Shown: positions 25,042 to 37,232 of the stretch, one piece after another
Numbering within the stretch: the first letter of the stretch is position 1
How the letters are laid out: the number at the start of each line of letters is the position of its first letter
From: Lysobacterales bacterium
GTDB taxonomy: Bacteria > Pseudomonadota > Gammaproteobacteria > Xanthomonadales > Rhodanobacteraceae
Assembly (NCBI GenBank): GCA_017305135.1
Contig: JAFKNA010000004.1
Location: 326,275 to 390,274 of the forward strand
DNA length: 64,000 nt
Direction of reading: 5' to 3'
Notes under the pieces: model-generated
Told to the model about the DNA's origin: nothing
Databases searched by the model: none
The model's input: the letters and a program-made list of their open reading frames with translations, nothing else
Translations under genes and position numbers: made by a program

Positions 25042-25057
25042 TTGCCGACGTCGGCAA
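25042..25057. promoter_or_regulatory. 16-base palindrome, candidate enhancer site
   Basis: TTGCCGACGTCGGCAA is perfectly self-complementary and lies 44 bases upstream of the sigma-54-type promoter, a position used by NtrC-family activators. An imperfect copy, TGCCGACGGCGCAA, occurs at 5085-5098 upstream of the 5191 promoter. The remaining 25058-25272 holds no gene I can support. Confidence 0.4.
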
Positions 25058-25272
25058 GAGTTACACCAGCGCCTCACTCCCGCTTCGGAAAAAACGGACG
25101 CCGCCGCTTCTCACGCCGAGTGCGCACATGCTGCGTGCGTGCCGAGCTTCAACTCGGCACTCTTCCATGCCGCACCGTCGGGCAAGAAAACGGCCAGGCA
25201 GGAGCCCGGTCCTCCCAGGGAAGGGCACAAGGAGTCCAGAGGGCGTGGCTCCCCTGATGTCTTCGCACGGCC

Positions 25273-27386
<2,114 letters not shown>

Positions 27387-27394
27387 GAACGGCC

Positions 27395-27423
27395 GGGATT
27401 GGGGATGGGAAGGCGGGATTCGG
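27395..27423 (+). repeat. GGGATTNGG-type repeat array, left flank of TA module
   Basis: GGGATTGGGGATGGG followed by GGGATTCGG. Degenerate tandem units of the kind scattered in intergenic gaps here; the array on the other side of the toxin-antitoxin pair (28224-28244) is in the opposite orientation. Confidence 0.6.
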
Positions 27424-27444
27424 AAAAGCGGCGACGCATCAACG

Positions 27445-27900
27445 CTACCCGGACTGGACGAGTGCCTGTTGCAGCAAGGGATGACGTTCCGCGGCGAAGG
27501 GATTGACGATGGTCATGCCGCGCCAGACGAAGCCATCGTGCATGTCTTCGGAGAGCAGCAGGCGACAGTCCGCTTCTGCCGCGGCAGACAGGACCACTGC
27601 GTCCCAGGTCGAAAAACCATGGACGACGCAAAGGTCCACGGCGGCGACCAGCATGGAAAAGGAGGTCTCGATGGTCGGCAGGTTGTCGTGCGTCGAGAGA
27701 ACGACATCGCGCGCCTGCTCCTTTGGCCAGCGTGCCTTGCGCGTCAGGACGTTGAACAGTTCACCGAGCACCTGCACCGGCACGAGCACGCAGTGGCCTG
27801 CCAGCGCGTCCAGTACATCCAGCGCGAGGCGCTGGCGAACGGGATCGTTACCGCCGTGCGCGTAAACCAGGACATTGGTATCAACGGCAATCCGCATCAT
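27445..27900 (-). CDS. PIN-domain toxin (VapC-like)
   Basis: 151 residues. [14 protein letters not shown] carries the first PIN acidic residue, GELFNVL the second, and [28 protein letters not shown] the C-terminal acidic cluster, consistent with a metal-dependent RNase toxin. Either of two tandem start codons (27900 or 27897) is possible. It overlaps the antitoxin stop, the usual coupled arrangement with antitoxin first. Probable target is tRNA or rRNA by family knowledge. It interrupts the guaB-guaA neighbourhood. Confidence 0.88.
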   Translation of the reverse strand: MMRIAVDTNVLVYAHGGNDPVRQRLALDVLDALAGHCVLVPVQVLGELFNVLTRKARWPKEQARDVVLSTHDNLPTIETSFSMLVAAVDLCVVHGFSTWDAVVLSAAAEADCRLLLSEDMHDGFVWRGMTIVNPFAAERHPLLQQALVQSG

Positions 27901-28145
27901 TCGTCGTACAACTCGTCGCGTGTCCAGGGATCGACCTTGAACACGGGACGGGCGCGGAGCTGCGCGTAATAGGCCCTCCTCGCGGCGATGCGTTGCTTCT
28001 CCTCGGCGACATCGTCGATGGGCACGATCTTCGCCACCGGCCGACCATGGGAAGTCACCACATAGGTGGTGCCCTCCTCGCGCACGCCGCGCAGCACCTG
28101 CGAGAACTTCCGGTTGGCGTCGGCTGCGGAGATGGACTCACTCAT
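27897..28145 (-). CDS. Phd/YefM-family antitoxin
   Basis: 82 residues. MSESISAADANRKFSQVLRGV is the Phd/YefM N-terminal DNA-binding fold, followed by YVVTSHGRPVAKIVPID. The C-terminal part ([18 protein letters not shown]) would wrap the toxin. MSES at 28145 is preferred because the fold begins there; ATG at 28160 is an alternative. Its stop overlaps the PIN toxin start. A short inverted repeat just upstream is a probable autoregulatory operator. Confidence 0.85.
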   Translation of the reverse strand: MSESISAADANRKFSQVLRGVREEGTTYVVTSHGRPVAKIVPIDDVAEEKQRIAARRAYYAQLRARPVFKVDPWTRDELYDE

Positions 28146-28161
28146 GATTGGATCCTGCATT

Positions 28162-28178
28162 GTAGTTCTTTGCACTAC
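28162..28178. promoter_or_regulatory. inverted repeat, probable toxin-antitoxin operator
   Basis: GTAGT-N7-ACTAC lies 17 bases upstream of the antitoxin start, in a locally AT-richer stretch. Type II antitoxins of this class bind such palindromes to repress their own operon. Confidence 0.4.
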
Positions 28179-28223
28179 TTTCGCATGATGCCGACTTCCA
28201 GGCAACCCGGCTTTGCCGAACAT

Positions 28224-28244
28224 CCAATCCCGAATCCCCAATCG
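28224..28244 (-). repeat. GGGATTNGG-type repeat array, right flank of TA module
   Basis: Reads on the minus strand as GGGGATTCGGGATTGG units, i.e. in opposite orientation to 27395-27423. Confidence 0.6.
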
Positions 28245-28253
28245 CGGCCTTCC

Positions 28254-29714
<1,461 letters not shown>

Positions 29715-29716
29715 CT

Positions 29717-29722
29717 ATTTTA
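29717..29722 (-). promoter_or_regulatory. possible -10 box of guaB
   Basis: TAAAAT on the minus strand, ending five bases before the guaB ATG. Transcription from it would begin near or at the start codon, i.e. a leaderless mRNA. No good -35 is visible, so this is tentative. Confidence 0.25.
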
Positions 29723-29837
29723 CAGGGTGGGCGCCCCGCTCGCCACCCGCGCCGTGGCGGCAATCGCTGCAGGAGTCCACCCGGTGGGCGGCCGGCGCGA
29801 CGTCGATCGTGATGCGCGGGTCGCGCCCGGGTGCCTC

Positions 29838-30686
29838 CTACATTTCATTGTCTGCCGATCGCAGATTTGCCGCGAGCACCATTGCGGCGGCGGGGTTGCG
29901 TTCCTTGGCCGCGCCGATGAAATAGATGAAGGCGTCCCGGGCTTTTGTTGAGCCCTTCGGCACAACACCGACGTGCGGGAGATCGGAGGGATCCGCGCCT
30001 CGTGCCCAGATCCGCGCCCGCGCCGCCCATTGGTCCAGCGCTTCCGCGGCGTAGCCTTGCGGAATCGGGGAGACGCTACCCTTCAGCCGCGCATAGATGA
30101 AGCCGCCGGTGGCGTCCGCGAAGGAGGGCTGCTTCGGCGAATCGGTGAACACGGTGGCGATGCCGCGACTCCGCGCCAGTTCCAGGTACGCCTCGCACGC
30201 GAAGCCGGGATGGCGCACCTCGAGCGCGTGGCGCAGGCGTAGCCCGCCCGTTTGCGAAGGCAGGAGGTCGAGGAAACGCGCGAGGTCATCCGGATCGAAG
30301 CGCAGGCCCAGCGGCAGTTGCCAATTGATCGGTCCGAGGCGGTCGCCGAGTTCAGCCAGACCACCGTCGATGAACCCGGCGATGCTGCGTCCCGCATCGG
30401 CGAGCCGGTTGCGATCGGTCAGGTAGCGCGGCGCCTTCAGCGCAAAGATGAAGCCTTCCGGCGTCTCGTCGCGCCATTTCGCGTAGATGGCGGGCGCCGG
30501 TGCGCGGTAGAAGGTGCTGTTGATCTCGATGGTATCGAGCTGGCGGCTGGCATATTCGAGCTCCCGCCGCTGCGGCCACTTGCGCGGATAGAAGTTGTCG
30601 CGCCACGGCGCGTAGTTCCATCCGCCGATGCCGACGCGGATGCTGCCCATCGCGGGCAAGGATTCGTGCGGTTGCGCATTACTCAT
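29838..30686 (-). CDS. DUF72 family protein (YecE-like)
   Basis: 282 residues. [32 protein letters not shown] and [15 protein letters not shown] are the standard DUF72 blocks, a TIM-barrel family of unproven function. The chosen ATG follows GGGAG with about 7-base spacing; an upstream in-frame start would add 21 unlike residues. Stand-alone, on the same strand as guaB but 126 bases away. Confidence 0.88.
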   Translation of the reverse strand: MSNAQPHESLPAMGSIRVGIGGWNYAPWRDNFYPRKWPQRRELEYASRQLDTIEINSTFYRAPAPAIYAKWRDETPEGFIFALKAPRYLTDRNRLADAGRSIAGFIDGGLAELGDRLGPINWQLPLGLRFDPDDLARFLDLLPSQTGGLRLRHALEVRHPGFACEAYLELARSRGIATVFTDSPKQPSFADATGGFIYARLKGSVSPIPQGYAAEALDQWAARARIWARGADPSDLPHVGVVPKGSTKARDAFIYFIGAAKERNPAAAMVLAANLRSADNEM

Positions 30687-30782
30687 GGCAAGACTCCCAG
30701 CATCGCTGCGCCGGCCATGATGCACGTATCCGCCGCGAGTGCCCACCACCCTCAGCGGCGCCGCTCACCGGTCGACTTCCCC

Positions 30783-31073
30783 TCACGCGCGCCATCCGGC
30801 AACGGCACCCCGACCGGCCAGTAGGCGGTCGATCGCCCGCCGCCACCCGTCGGCCGGCGGCGCCTGGAAGTGGATCTTCTGGCGGCCGATCGGCCCGGAT
30901 ACGACCTGCATCGGGCCATGCGCATCGTCGCGCCACTGCCCCACCCGGATTTCGGAGAGGCCGCTGCGGCCGGTCGGGAACAACGCTGCCTGCACGTCAC
31001 GGAGGGAGGAATGAGCTCGGGCAATACGCTCCAGGCGGAGCACTGGCCTCCAGGGTTGGCGCAGCGCAGCGGA
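30783..31073 (-). pseudogene. remnant of a Fic/DUF4172 protein
   Basis: The minus frame reads ...LRLERIARAHSSLRDVQAALFPTGRSGLSEIRVGQWRDD, then GPMQVVSGPIGRQKIHFQAPP, which I recognise as the N-terminal region of Fic-family proteins with a DUF4172 leader. The catalytic HPFxxGNG Fic motif and the remainder are missing: the frame stops at 30783, and on the other side an in-frame stop coincides with the truC stop. It therefore looks like a decayed internal fragment of a Fic AMPylase gene. The rest of 30687-31073 holds nothing else. Confidence 0.6.
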
Positions 31074-31802
31074 TCACGCCACGCGCGGCACCGTCCAGCC
31101 GAACGCCTCCAGCAGCCTGCGCCATTCCGCGTCGAGCGGCGCTTCCAGCCGCACCGCTTCACCCGTCGCGGGATGCACGAAGCCGATCCGCCATGCATGC
31201 AGCATCAGCCGGTGCACGCCGAAGTGCTGGCGGATCAGCCGGTTGTGGTCGCCGCGGCCGTGGCTGGTGTCGCCGAGGATGTGGTGCGAGACGTGGTGGA
31301 AATGGCGGCGGATCTGCCGGTAGCGGCCCGTTTCCGGGAGGACTTCGAGCAGCGAATAGCGCTGCTGCGGATAGCGCCCGAGCGCGAGCGGGATTTCCGC
31401 GGTCGCCAGCCGTCGCCAGCGCGTCAAGGCCGGCTTGGCCTCGCCGCGCAGGCTCGATCCGGTCAGCGGATAGTCGATCGCGCCCTCCTCCGCGGGCCAG
31501 CCGCGGACCACCGCGAGGTAGGCCTTTTCCACCGTGCGCGCCATCATCTGCCGGCCGAGCTCGGCAGCGATTTCCGGCGACCGCGCGATGAGCAGCGCGC
31601 CACTGGTGGCGCGATCCAGCCGGTGCACGGGATGGAGCGGCCCTTCGACCTCGCGCCGCAGGCGATCGACGAGGTAATCCTCGTCGGCGCCGACCAGGCG
31701 GCTGCGATGCACGGCGAGGCCGGCCGGCTTGTCGACAACGAGGAGGTGTTCGTCGAGGTGCAGCCGTTCGAGCGCGTCCACGGACGCGGCAGCAGCGCTC
31801 AT
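31074..31802 (-). CDS. truC: tRNA pseudouridine(65) synthase
   Basis: 242 residues. RluA-family fold with catalytic aspartate in HPVHRLDRATSGALL. Length, the early VVDKPAGLAVHRS segment and the block GRYPQQRYSLLEVLPETGRYRQIRRH through GDTSHGRGDHN and FGVHRLMLHA match TruC closely. TruC modifies U65 of tRNA. Forty bases downstream of folD on the same strand. Confidence 0.9.
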   Translation of the reverse strand: MSAAAASVDALERLHLDEHLLVVDKPAGLAVHRSRLVGADEDYLVDRLRREVEGPLHPVHRLDRATSGALLIARSPEIAAELGRQMMARTVEKAYLAVVRGWPAEEGAIDYPLTGSSLRGEAKPALTRWRRLATAEIPLALGRYPQQRYSLLEVLPETGRYRQIRRHFHHVSHHILGDTSHGRGDHNRLIRQHFGVHRLMLHAWRIGFVHPATGEAVRLEAPLDAEWRRLLEAFGWTVPRVA

Positions 31803-31842
31803 GGACGGCCCGGCATCGGCGGCAAGGCGAGGCGCATGCCGA

Positions 31843-32697
31843 TCAATCGAAGAAGGTTTCCGCTGCTTCCAGCGTGTTGCCGATCAGCGTCGCCACCGTC
31901 ATCGGGCCGACGCCGCCCGGCACCGGGGTGATCCAAGAGGCACGCTCGGCGGCCGGTTCGAACTCGACGTCGCCCACTAGCCGACCGTCGTCCAGCCGGT
32001 TGATGCCGACGTCGATCACCACCGCGCCCGGCTTGATCCACTCACCCTTGACCAGCCCCGGCTTGCCCGCGGCGACCACCACGATATCCGCGCGCCGCAC
32101 CTCGCCTTCGAGGTCCGCCGTGAACCTGTGGCAGGCGGTGGTGGTGCAGCCGGCCAGCAGCAGTTCCAAGACCAGTGGGCGCCCGACGTGGTTGGAGACG
32201 CCGACCACGACCGCGTCGCGGCCGCGCACCGGCCGGTCGGTGTGCGCCAGCAGCGTCATCACGCCCTTCGGCGTGCAGGGCCGCAAGCCGCGCTGTCGCA
32301 GCACCAGCCGGCCGACGTTCTCGGCCTGGAAGCCGTCGACGTCCTTGCGCGCGTCGATGCGGTCGATCAGGGCGGTCGCGTTGATGCCTGGCGGCAGCGG
32401 CAGTTGCAGGAGGATGCCGTGCACGTCCGGATCGGCATTGAGGCGATCGATCAGCGCGACCAGCTCGGCCTCGCCGGTGCCGGCCGGCAGGTCATGGTCG
32501 AAGGAGCGGAATCCGACCTGCCTGCAGGCGCGCCGCTTGTTCTTCACGTAGACCGAGGAGGCGGGATCGGCGCCGACCAGGATGACGGCGAGTCCCGGCG
32601 CGCGCTGGCCGGCGGCGATGCGCGCCCGCACGCGGCTGTCGACGGAATCGAGCAGTTCGGCGGCGATGCGGCGGCCGTCGAGGAGTCGCGCGGTCAT
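31843..32697 (-). CDS. folD: methylenetetrahydrofolate dehydrogenase/cyclohydrolase
   Basis: 284 residues. Bifunctional folate enzyme. [21 protein letters not shown] carries the catalytic lysine, QLPLPPGIN the second signature, and [19 protein letters not shown] the C-terminal one; [18 protein letters not shown] is the cofactor loop (Asn where many have R-S). A recognisable sigma-70 promoter lies just upstream. Confidence 0.96.
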   Translation of the reverse strand: MTARLLDGRRIAAELLDSVDSRVRARIAAGQRAPGLAVILVGADPASSVYVKNKRRACRQVGFRSFDHDLPAGTGEAELVALIDRLNADPDVHGILLQLPLPPGINATALIDRIDARKDVDGFQAENVGRLVLRQRGLRPCTPKGVMTLLAHTDRPVRGRDAVVVGVSNHVGRPLVLELLLAGCTTTACHRFTADLEGEVRRADIVVVAAGKPGLVKGEWIKPGAVVIDVGINRLDDGRLVGDVEFEPAAERASWITPVPGGVGPMTVATLIGNTLEAAETFFD

Positions 32698-32720
32698 GGG
32701 GAATCCGGCGTAAAACGGAC

Positions 32721-32750
32721 ATTATCCCATGCGAGGCTCGATCGCCTCAA
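32721..32750 (-). promoter_or_regulatory. sigma-70-type promoter of folD
   Basis: On the minus strand TTGAGG (32750-32745) and GATAAT (32726-32721) are separated by 18 bases, and GATAAT ends 23 bases before the folD ATG. Five of six match in the -10. Confidence 0.45.
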
Positions 32751-32794
32751 ACCCGTGGAGGGTAATGCGCCATGGATCGCGCCCAGGTGCGCTC

Positions 32795-34198
32795 CTACCG
32801 GTCGCCGCGGCGGGCGTTGCGGATCATGCGCGTGCGCCGGCGCTGCTGCCCCTCGGTGAGGACATTGCGCTTGCCGGCGTAGGGATTCTCGCCATCGCGG
32901 AACTCGATGCGCACCGGCGTGCCTTCCAGGCGGTAGCGCTTGCGGAAGAAGTTCTCGAGGTAGCGCCGGTAGCTGTCGGCGATGTGTTTGGTGCGCGCGC
33001 CGTGGATGATGATCGTCGGCGGGTTGCTGCCGCCCGGATGGGCGAACTTGAGCTTGGGCGTGTGGCCGCGCACGAGCGGCGGCTGATAGGCCTGGTAGGC
33101 CGCCTCGACCGCGCGCGTCAGCTCGGAGGAGGTGAATGCGTGGTTGGACGAGGCGTGGGCGCGGTTGATCGCCTTCATCAGTTCGCCGATGCCGCTGCCG
33201 TGGAGTGCGGAAATGAACACCTGCCGCGCCCATGGCGCGAAATCCAGCCGTCGCGCCAGCGAGTTGACGCACTGCTCGCGCTGGTAGCGGTCGAGGCCAT
33301 CCCACTTGTTGACCGCGATCACCAGCGCGCGACCGGCCTCCAGCACATGGCCGATCAGCGTCGCGTCCTGCTCGGCCACGCCTTCGCGTGCGTCGAGTAC
33401 CAGCACCGTCACGTGCGCCGCCTCGACCGACTGCAACGACTTGATGACGCTGAACTTCTCCACCACGTCCTCGACGCGGGCGCGGCGGCGGATGCCGGCG
33501 GTGTCGATCAGCGTGTAGCGGCGCCCGTCGCGTTCGAGCGGCACGCGGATGGAATCGCGCGTGGTGCCCGGCACATCGGAGGCGATCACGCGTTCCTCGC
33601 CGAGCAGACGGTTGACCAGGGTGGACTTGCCGACGTTGGGCCGGCCGACGATGGCGACGCGGATGCCGTCGTCAGGCGATTCCGCCAGCGGATCGGTGGA
33701 CGGCTCGGGCAGCAGCGGCAGCACCGAGGCCAGCAGCGCGGGCACGCCGCGCCCGTGCGCGGCCGACAGCGGCAGCGCGGCCTGCACGCCGAGCGCGGCG
33801 AACTCGGCCATCGCGGCGTGCTCGTCGAGCCCATCCACCTTGTTGACGGCGAGCACGAACGGCTTGCCGCTGCGGCGCAGGCGGTCGAGGATGGCGTGGT
33901 CGGAAGGCAGCAGGCCGTCGCGCGCGTCGACGGTGAGCACCACCACGTCGGCCTCGTCCATGGCCAGTTCCGCCTGGCGCGCGGTGTGCGCGTCAAGCCC
34001 GCTGGCGTCATCGACCAGGCCGCCGGTGTCGACCACCACGAAGGGTTGCTCTGGGTCGAGCCGGCACACGCCGTAGTGGCGGTCGCGGGTCACGCCGGGA
34101 CGGTCATGCACCAGCGCGTCACGGCTGCGCGTGAGCACGTTGAACAGGGTGGACTTGCCGACGTTGGGGCGCCCGACCAGGGCGATTACGGGAAGCAT
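32795..34198 (-). CDS. der: ribosome-assembly GTPase Der (EngA)
   Basis: 467 residues with two tandem G domains: VGRPNVGKSTLFN at residue 8 and VGRPNVGKSTLVN near 185, each with DTGG/DTAG and NKxD (NKVD, NKWD) motifs, then a KH-like C-terminal domain with GGSNPPTIIIHG and a basic end. Essential for 50S maturation. Last of the bamB-side gene run on the minus strand. Confidence 0.97.
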   Translation of the reverse strand: MLPVIALVGRPNVGKSTLFNVLTRSRDALVHDRPGVTRDRHYGVCRLDPEQPFVVVDTGGLVDDASGLDAHTARQAELAMDEADVVVLTVDARDGLLPSDHAILDRLRRSGKPFVLAVNKVDGLDEHAAMAEFAALGVQAALPLSAAHGRGVPALLASVLPLLPEPSTDPLAESPDDGIRVAIVGRPNVGKSTLVNRLLGEERVIASDVPGTTRDSIRVPLERDGRRYTLIDTAGIRRRARVEDVVEKFSVIKSLQSVEAAHVTVLVLDAREGVAEQDATLIGHVLEAGRALVIAVNKWDGLDRYQREQCVNSLARRLDFAPWARQVFISALHGSGIGELMKAINRAHASSNHAFTSSELTRAVEAAYQAYQPPLVRGHTPKLKFAHPGGSNPPTIIIHGARTKHIADSYRRYLENFFRKRYRLEGTPVRIEFRDGENPYAGKRNVLTEGQQRRRTRMIRNARRGDR

Positions 34199-34264
34199 GG
34201 CGGTTCCGGATGGTTCGTGGGGCGGGCATCGGCCCGCCCGTGGCGCAATCCGCCGCCGGCCCGC

Positions 34265-35476
34265 TCAGGGCGCGAGGCGGTAGGCGCCGATGCGGCCGTC
34301 GACGTCCTCGACGTAGAGCACGTCGCCGACGACCAGCGGCTTGCCTTCGATGGCCTTGCGGCCAAGCCGCTCGCGGGCGGCGAACTTGCCCTCGTCGAGG
34401 GTCAGCCAGTGCACGTAGCCCTCGCTGTCGCCGATGGCCACGTAGTCGCCCTGGACGACCGGGCCGCTCAGCCAGCGGAACCTGAGCTGGTCCTGCTTCC
34501 AGAGGTTGGCACCGGTGTCGCGATCGAAGGCCCAGACGTTGCCGTCGGCATCGACGATCACCGCCACCTTGCCGCCGACCGCGGCGCCGGCATAGCTGGA
34601 CAGGTCGCGCTGCCAGACCGGGCGCCCGGTGCCGCTGGCCAGCGCCAGCACCTGGCCGCGGTAGCCCGCGGCGTACAGCGTGCCACCGTCCATGACGAGA
34701 GCGCCGTCGACGTCGGACAGGCGCTCGACCTCGGTGCGGCCCTCGCCGGCGGAGAGCGTCTGCACCCATTGCTCGATGCCGTCGTCGAGGCGCAGGGCGA
34801 CCACCCTGCCGTTGTCGAAACCGTCGTACACCATGCCCTGCGACACCAGCGGCGCCGCGTTGCCGCGCAGGCTCAACGCCGGCACCGGCTGGTCGAAGAT
34901 CCAGCGGTGGCTGCCATCGGATGCATCCAGGGCGACCAGGCGCCCGTCGTTGGTCCGCACCACCACCAGGCCGCTGGAGATAGCCGGCGACGCGATGATC
35001 TCGGAACTCATCTGGACGTGCCAGCGCTCGCTGCCATCGCTGGCCGACAACGCGTAGAGCTGGCCGTCGAGACCACCGACGACCAGCAGGTCGCCGTCCA
35101 CGGCGGGGCCGCCGGTCCAGCGCAGCGAGTTGGGTCCGCTGCGCCACAGGCGCCCCTGACGTTCGCCGATGCGGCGCTTCCACACGCTGCGCCCGGTCGC
35201 CGCGTCCAGCGCTTCCACGCTGCCGTCGATGCCGGCCGCGTAGAGCCGGCCATCGGCTTCGACCGGGGTGATGAGCGCGCCGGACATGCCGGCTCCGCCA
35301 CCGACCCGGGCGCTCCAGAGGCGTTGCGCATTCACCGTCGGCGCGAACTCGACCAGCGGCGAGGGCGGCTCGACGTTGTCCTTGCCGCCGAGCGTGCGCA
35401 GCCAGCTGCAACCGCCGAGCGCCAGGGCACAGGCGACCAGGGCCAGTGGCAGGACGCTTCGCAATCCGATCCTCAT
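34265..35476 (-). CDS. bamB: outer-membrane assembly lipoprotein BamB
   Basis: 403 residues. The N-terminus has a lipoprotein signal with lipobox ALALGGC (Cys about 23). The rest is an eight-bladed beta-propeller of PQQ-like repeats (LYALSASDGSERW, VALDASDGSHRW, VWAFDRDTGANLW). Component of the BAM complex in the periplasm. Start overlaps the yfgM stop by ATGA. Order yfgM-bamB-der is the common one. Confidence 0.95.
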   Translation of the reverse strand: MRIGLRSVLPLALVACALALGGCSWLRTLGGKDNVEPPSPLVEFAPTVNAQRLWSARVGGGAGMSGALITPVEADGRLYAAGIDGSVEALDAATGRSVWKRRIGERQGRLWRSGPNSLRWTGGPAVDGDLLVVGGLDGQLYALSASDGSERWHVQMSSEIIASPAISSGLVVVRTNDGRLVALDASDGSHRWIFDQPVPALSLRGNAAPLVSQGMVYDGFDNGRVVALRLDDGIEQWVQTLSAGEGRTEVERLSDVDGALVMDGGTLYAAGYRGQVLALASGTGRPVWQRDLSSYAGAAVGGKVAVIVDADGNVWAFDRDTGANLWKQDQLRFRWLSGPVVQGDYVAIGDSEGYVHWLTLDEGKFAARERLGRKAIEGKPLVVGDVLYVEDVDGRIGAYRLAP

Positions 35477-36156
35477 GAGCCCAGCTTCTCCGGCGCCGGC
35501 GATGCTTCCGCAGGGGGCGCGCTCGCCGCCGGAAGCTCGTCCAGCTTCATCTGTACCACCGCGCGGCCGGGCGCCTGCGGCTCGAGGTGCGCAAGCGCGC
35601 CCGCGTAGGCGTCGCGCGCCGCCTCGGCGCGGCCGAGCCTGACCAGCGCATCGCCGCGCACTTCGCCGGCAAGCCCCGCGAAGGCATCGCCCTTGATGCC
35701 GTCGAGCAGCTTGATGGCGCCATCGGCATCGCCCTCGGCCAGTTTCACGCGAGCCAGGCGAAGCGTGACCAGCGCCTTCATGGTCGGCAGCTCGGCGTGC
35801 GAGGAAGCCCACTGCAGCGCCTCGCCGGCGGCGGCGAGATCGCCCTTGTCGCTGGCCATTTCCGCCTGCTGCAGCGCGGCGAGGACGGCGTACACGCCAT
35901 TCGGCGCCTCCTCGCGCAGGGTCGCCGCGATCTTCTGGACGTCCTCATCGTTGCGCGCCGTGGCGGCATCCGCCAGGGCCTGGTACTGGACCGCGGCTTC
36001 AGCCGCGCGGTTCGCGCGATGCGCCTTCCACTGCTGCCAGCCGAAGATCAGGAGCAGCCCGACAACCACGCCGATCGCCATCGAGAGGGCGTTCTCGCGC
36101 AACCATTTGCGGACCACTTCACCTTGTTCGTGTTCGTCGAGCAGCTCGAAGGACAT
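35473..36156 (-). CDS. yfgM: periplasmic chaperone-like protein YfgM
   Basis: 227 residues. A short cytosolic N-terminus (MSFELLDEHEQGEVVRKWLREN), one transmembrane helix at about 24-41 (MAIGVVVGLLLIFGW) and a periplasmic TPR-like helical domain. YfgM assists the SecYEG/PpiD export site. ATG at 36156 fits the family start. The Pro/Ala-rich last 20 residues are low complexity. Confidence 0.93.
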   Translation of the reverse strand: MSFELLDEHEQGEVVRKWLRENALSMAIGVVVGLLLIFGWQQWKAHRANRAAEAAVQYQALADAATARNDEDVQKIAATLREEAPNGVYAVLAALQQAEMASDKGDLAAAGEALQWASSHAELPTMKALVTLRLARVKLAEGDADGAIKLLDGIKGDAFAGLAGEVRGDALVRLGRAEAARDAYAGALAHLEPQAPGRAVVQMKLDELPAASAPPAEASPAPEKLGS

Positions 36157-36254
36157 GCATTCACCTGAAAAACGGGACAGTGCGCCCGGCCGTGCCGGAA
36201 GCACGCCGGGAAGCGCGCAAGGGTATCAGGAAAACGGGCGGCAACGCGGGCCGG

Positions 36255-37232
36255 CTATTGTTCCGGACGGACCGCCGCGCCACCTTCGCCGAACAGCTTC
36301 ACGTGGGCCACGTTGCCGCGCTGGAACGCAGCCAGGTCGACCGCCTGGCCGTCGCCGATGATGCTCGCGCCCTGCGCGTTGCCGAGCCGCACGAACAGCG
36401 GTTCGTCACTGCGGTAGGTGGTGTGGCTGCCGGCGGACAGCATGCTGTATTCCAGCCGGCGGCCATCGGCGGTGGTGACTTCCACCCAGCTCTGCTGGTC
36501 GAGCCGGAGCTCGAGCAGGTGTGCGCCACTGCCGGTCGCCGGAGCGGTGGATGCGGGCGCGGCGGCAGGCTCCGGGGCGGGCGGGCGCACGGTGAAGGGC
36601 GTCATCGAGGCGACCAGCGGCGACAGGGCTGGCTCGGGCGTCGGCACGGCGGGGGCGGGAAACTCCAGTTCCGGCGCGCCGGCCAGCGCCTCGCCGGCGG
36701 CATGCGTGCCCTGCGGGTCGTCCAGCGAGGCCACCTGCGCCGGCGGATCGAGAGGCGCGGTGCGCGCCAGGTTCTGCTCGAGGCCGCCGTGGGTGGCCAG
36801 CCATACGGCAGGAACCACGATGATCGCGGTCAGCACCATGTAGGTGGCACTGACGGAATATCGGTCGAAGAGGTAACGCGAGCGCGGGATGGTGCCGGTC
36901 GCCACCAGCGGCACGGCTTCGGCGCGGGCCTCCGCCGCCGCCGCGGCTTCCTCGGTGGAAAGCCCGACCAGGCGCGCGTAACCGGTCAGGTAGCCGCGCA
37001 GGAACACCGCTTGCGTGAGTCCGGTGTAATCGTCCTGCTCGAGCCGGCCAATCAGTTGCAGGGGCAGCTTCAGCCGGGTGGCGACGTCGGCGCGGCTGAG
37101 GCCGGCGCGTTCGCGGGCGGCGGCAAGCCGCGCGCCAAAACCCGGTGCCCCCGCAACGGCGGCGCCGGCGGCCGCGGGCGGGAGCGCCCCACCCGCCCCA
37201 TCACGGTGTTCGTTGGCCTCTGCGGCTATCAT
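36255..37232 (-). CDS. rodZ: cell-shape protein RodZ
   Basis: 325 residues. N-terminal Cro-type helix-turn-helix (FGARLAAARERAGLSRADVATRLKL...IGRLEQDDY), a transmembrane helix around 125-145 (MVLTAIIVVPAVWLATH), a long Pro/Ala-rich periplasmic linker and the C-terminal DUF4115-type beta domain (SWVEVTTADGRRLEYSMLSAG). Bridges MreB to the envelope. AGAGGAAG lies upstream of the ATG. In E. coli ispG and hisS follow; here yfgM follows directly after 98 bases. Confidence 0.92.
   Translation of the reverse strand: MIAAEANEHRDGAGGALPPAAAGAAVAGAPGFGARLAAARERAGLSRADVATRLKLPLQLIGRLEQDDYTGLTQAVFLRGYLTGYARLVGLSTEEAAAAAEARAEAVPLVATGTIPRSRYLFDRYSVSATYMVLTAIIVVPAVWLATHGGLEQNLARTAPLDPPAQVASLDDPQGTHAAGEALAGAPELEFPAPAVPTPEPALSPLVASMTPFTVRPPAPEPAAAPASTAPATGSGAHLLELRLDQQSWVEVTTADGRRLEYSMLSAGSHTTYRSDEPLFVRLGNAQGASIIGDGQAVDLAAFQRGNVAHVKLFGEGGAAVRPEQ

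Noticed and set aside
25058-25272. Several plus-strand frames in the gap before tadA, and a possible structured RNA with GGAGCC...GGCTCC pairing
   Set aside because: No domain, no ribosome site of note, and the pairing lacks any tRNA or SRP RNA signature.
32729-35608. 959-codon open frame on the plus strand opposite der and bamB
   Set aside because: Antisense shadow of two well recognised core genes; no domain content.
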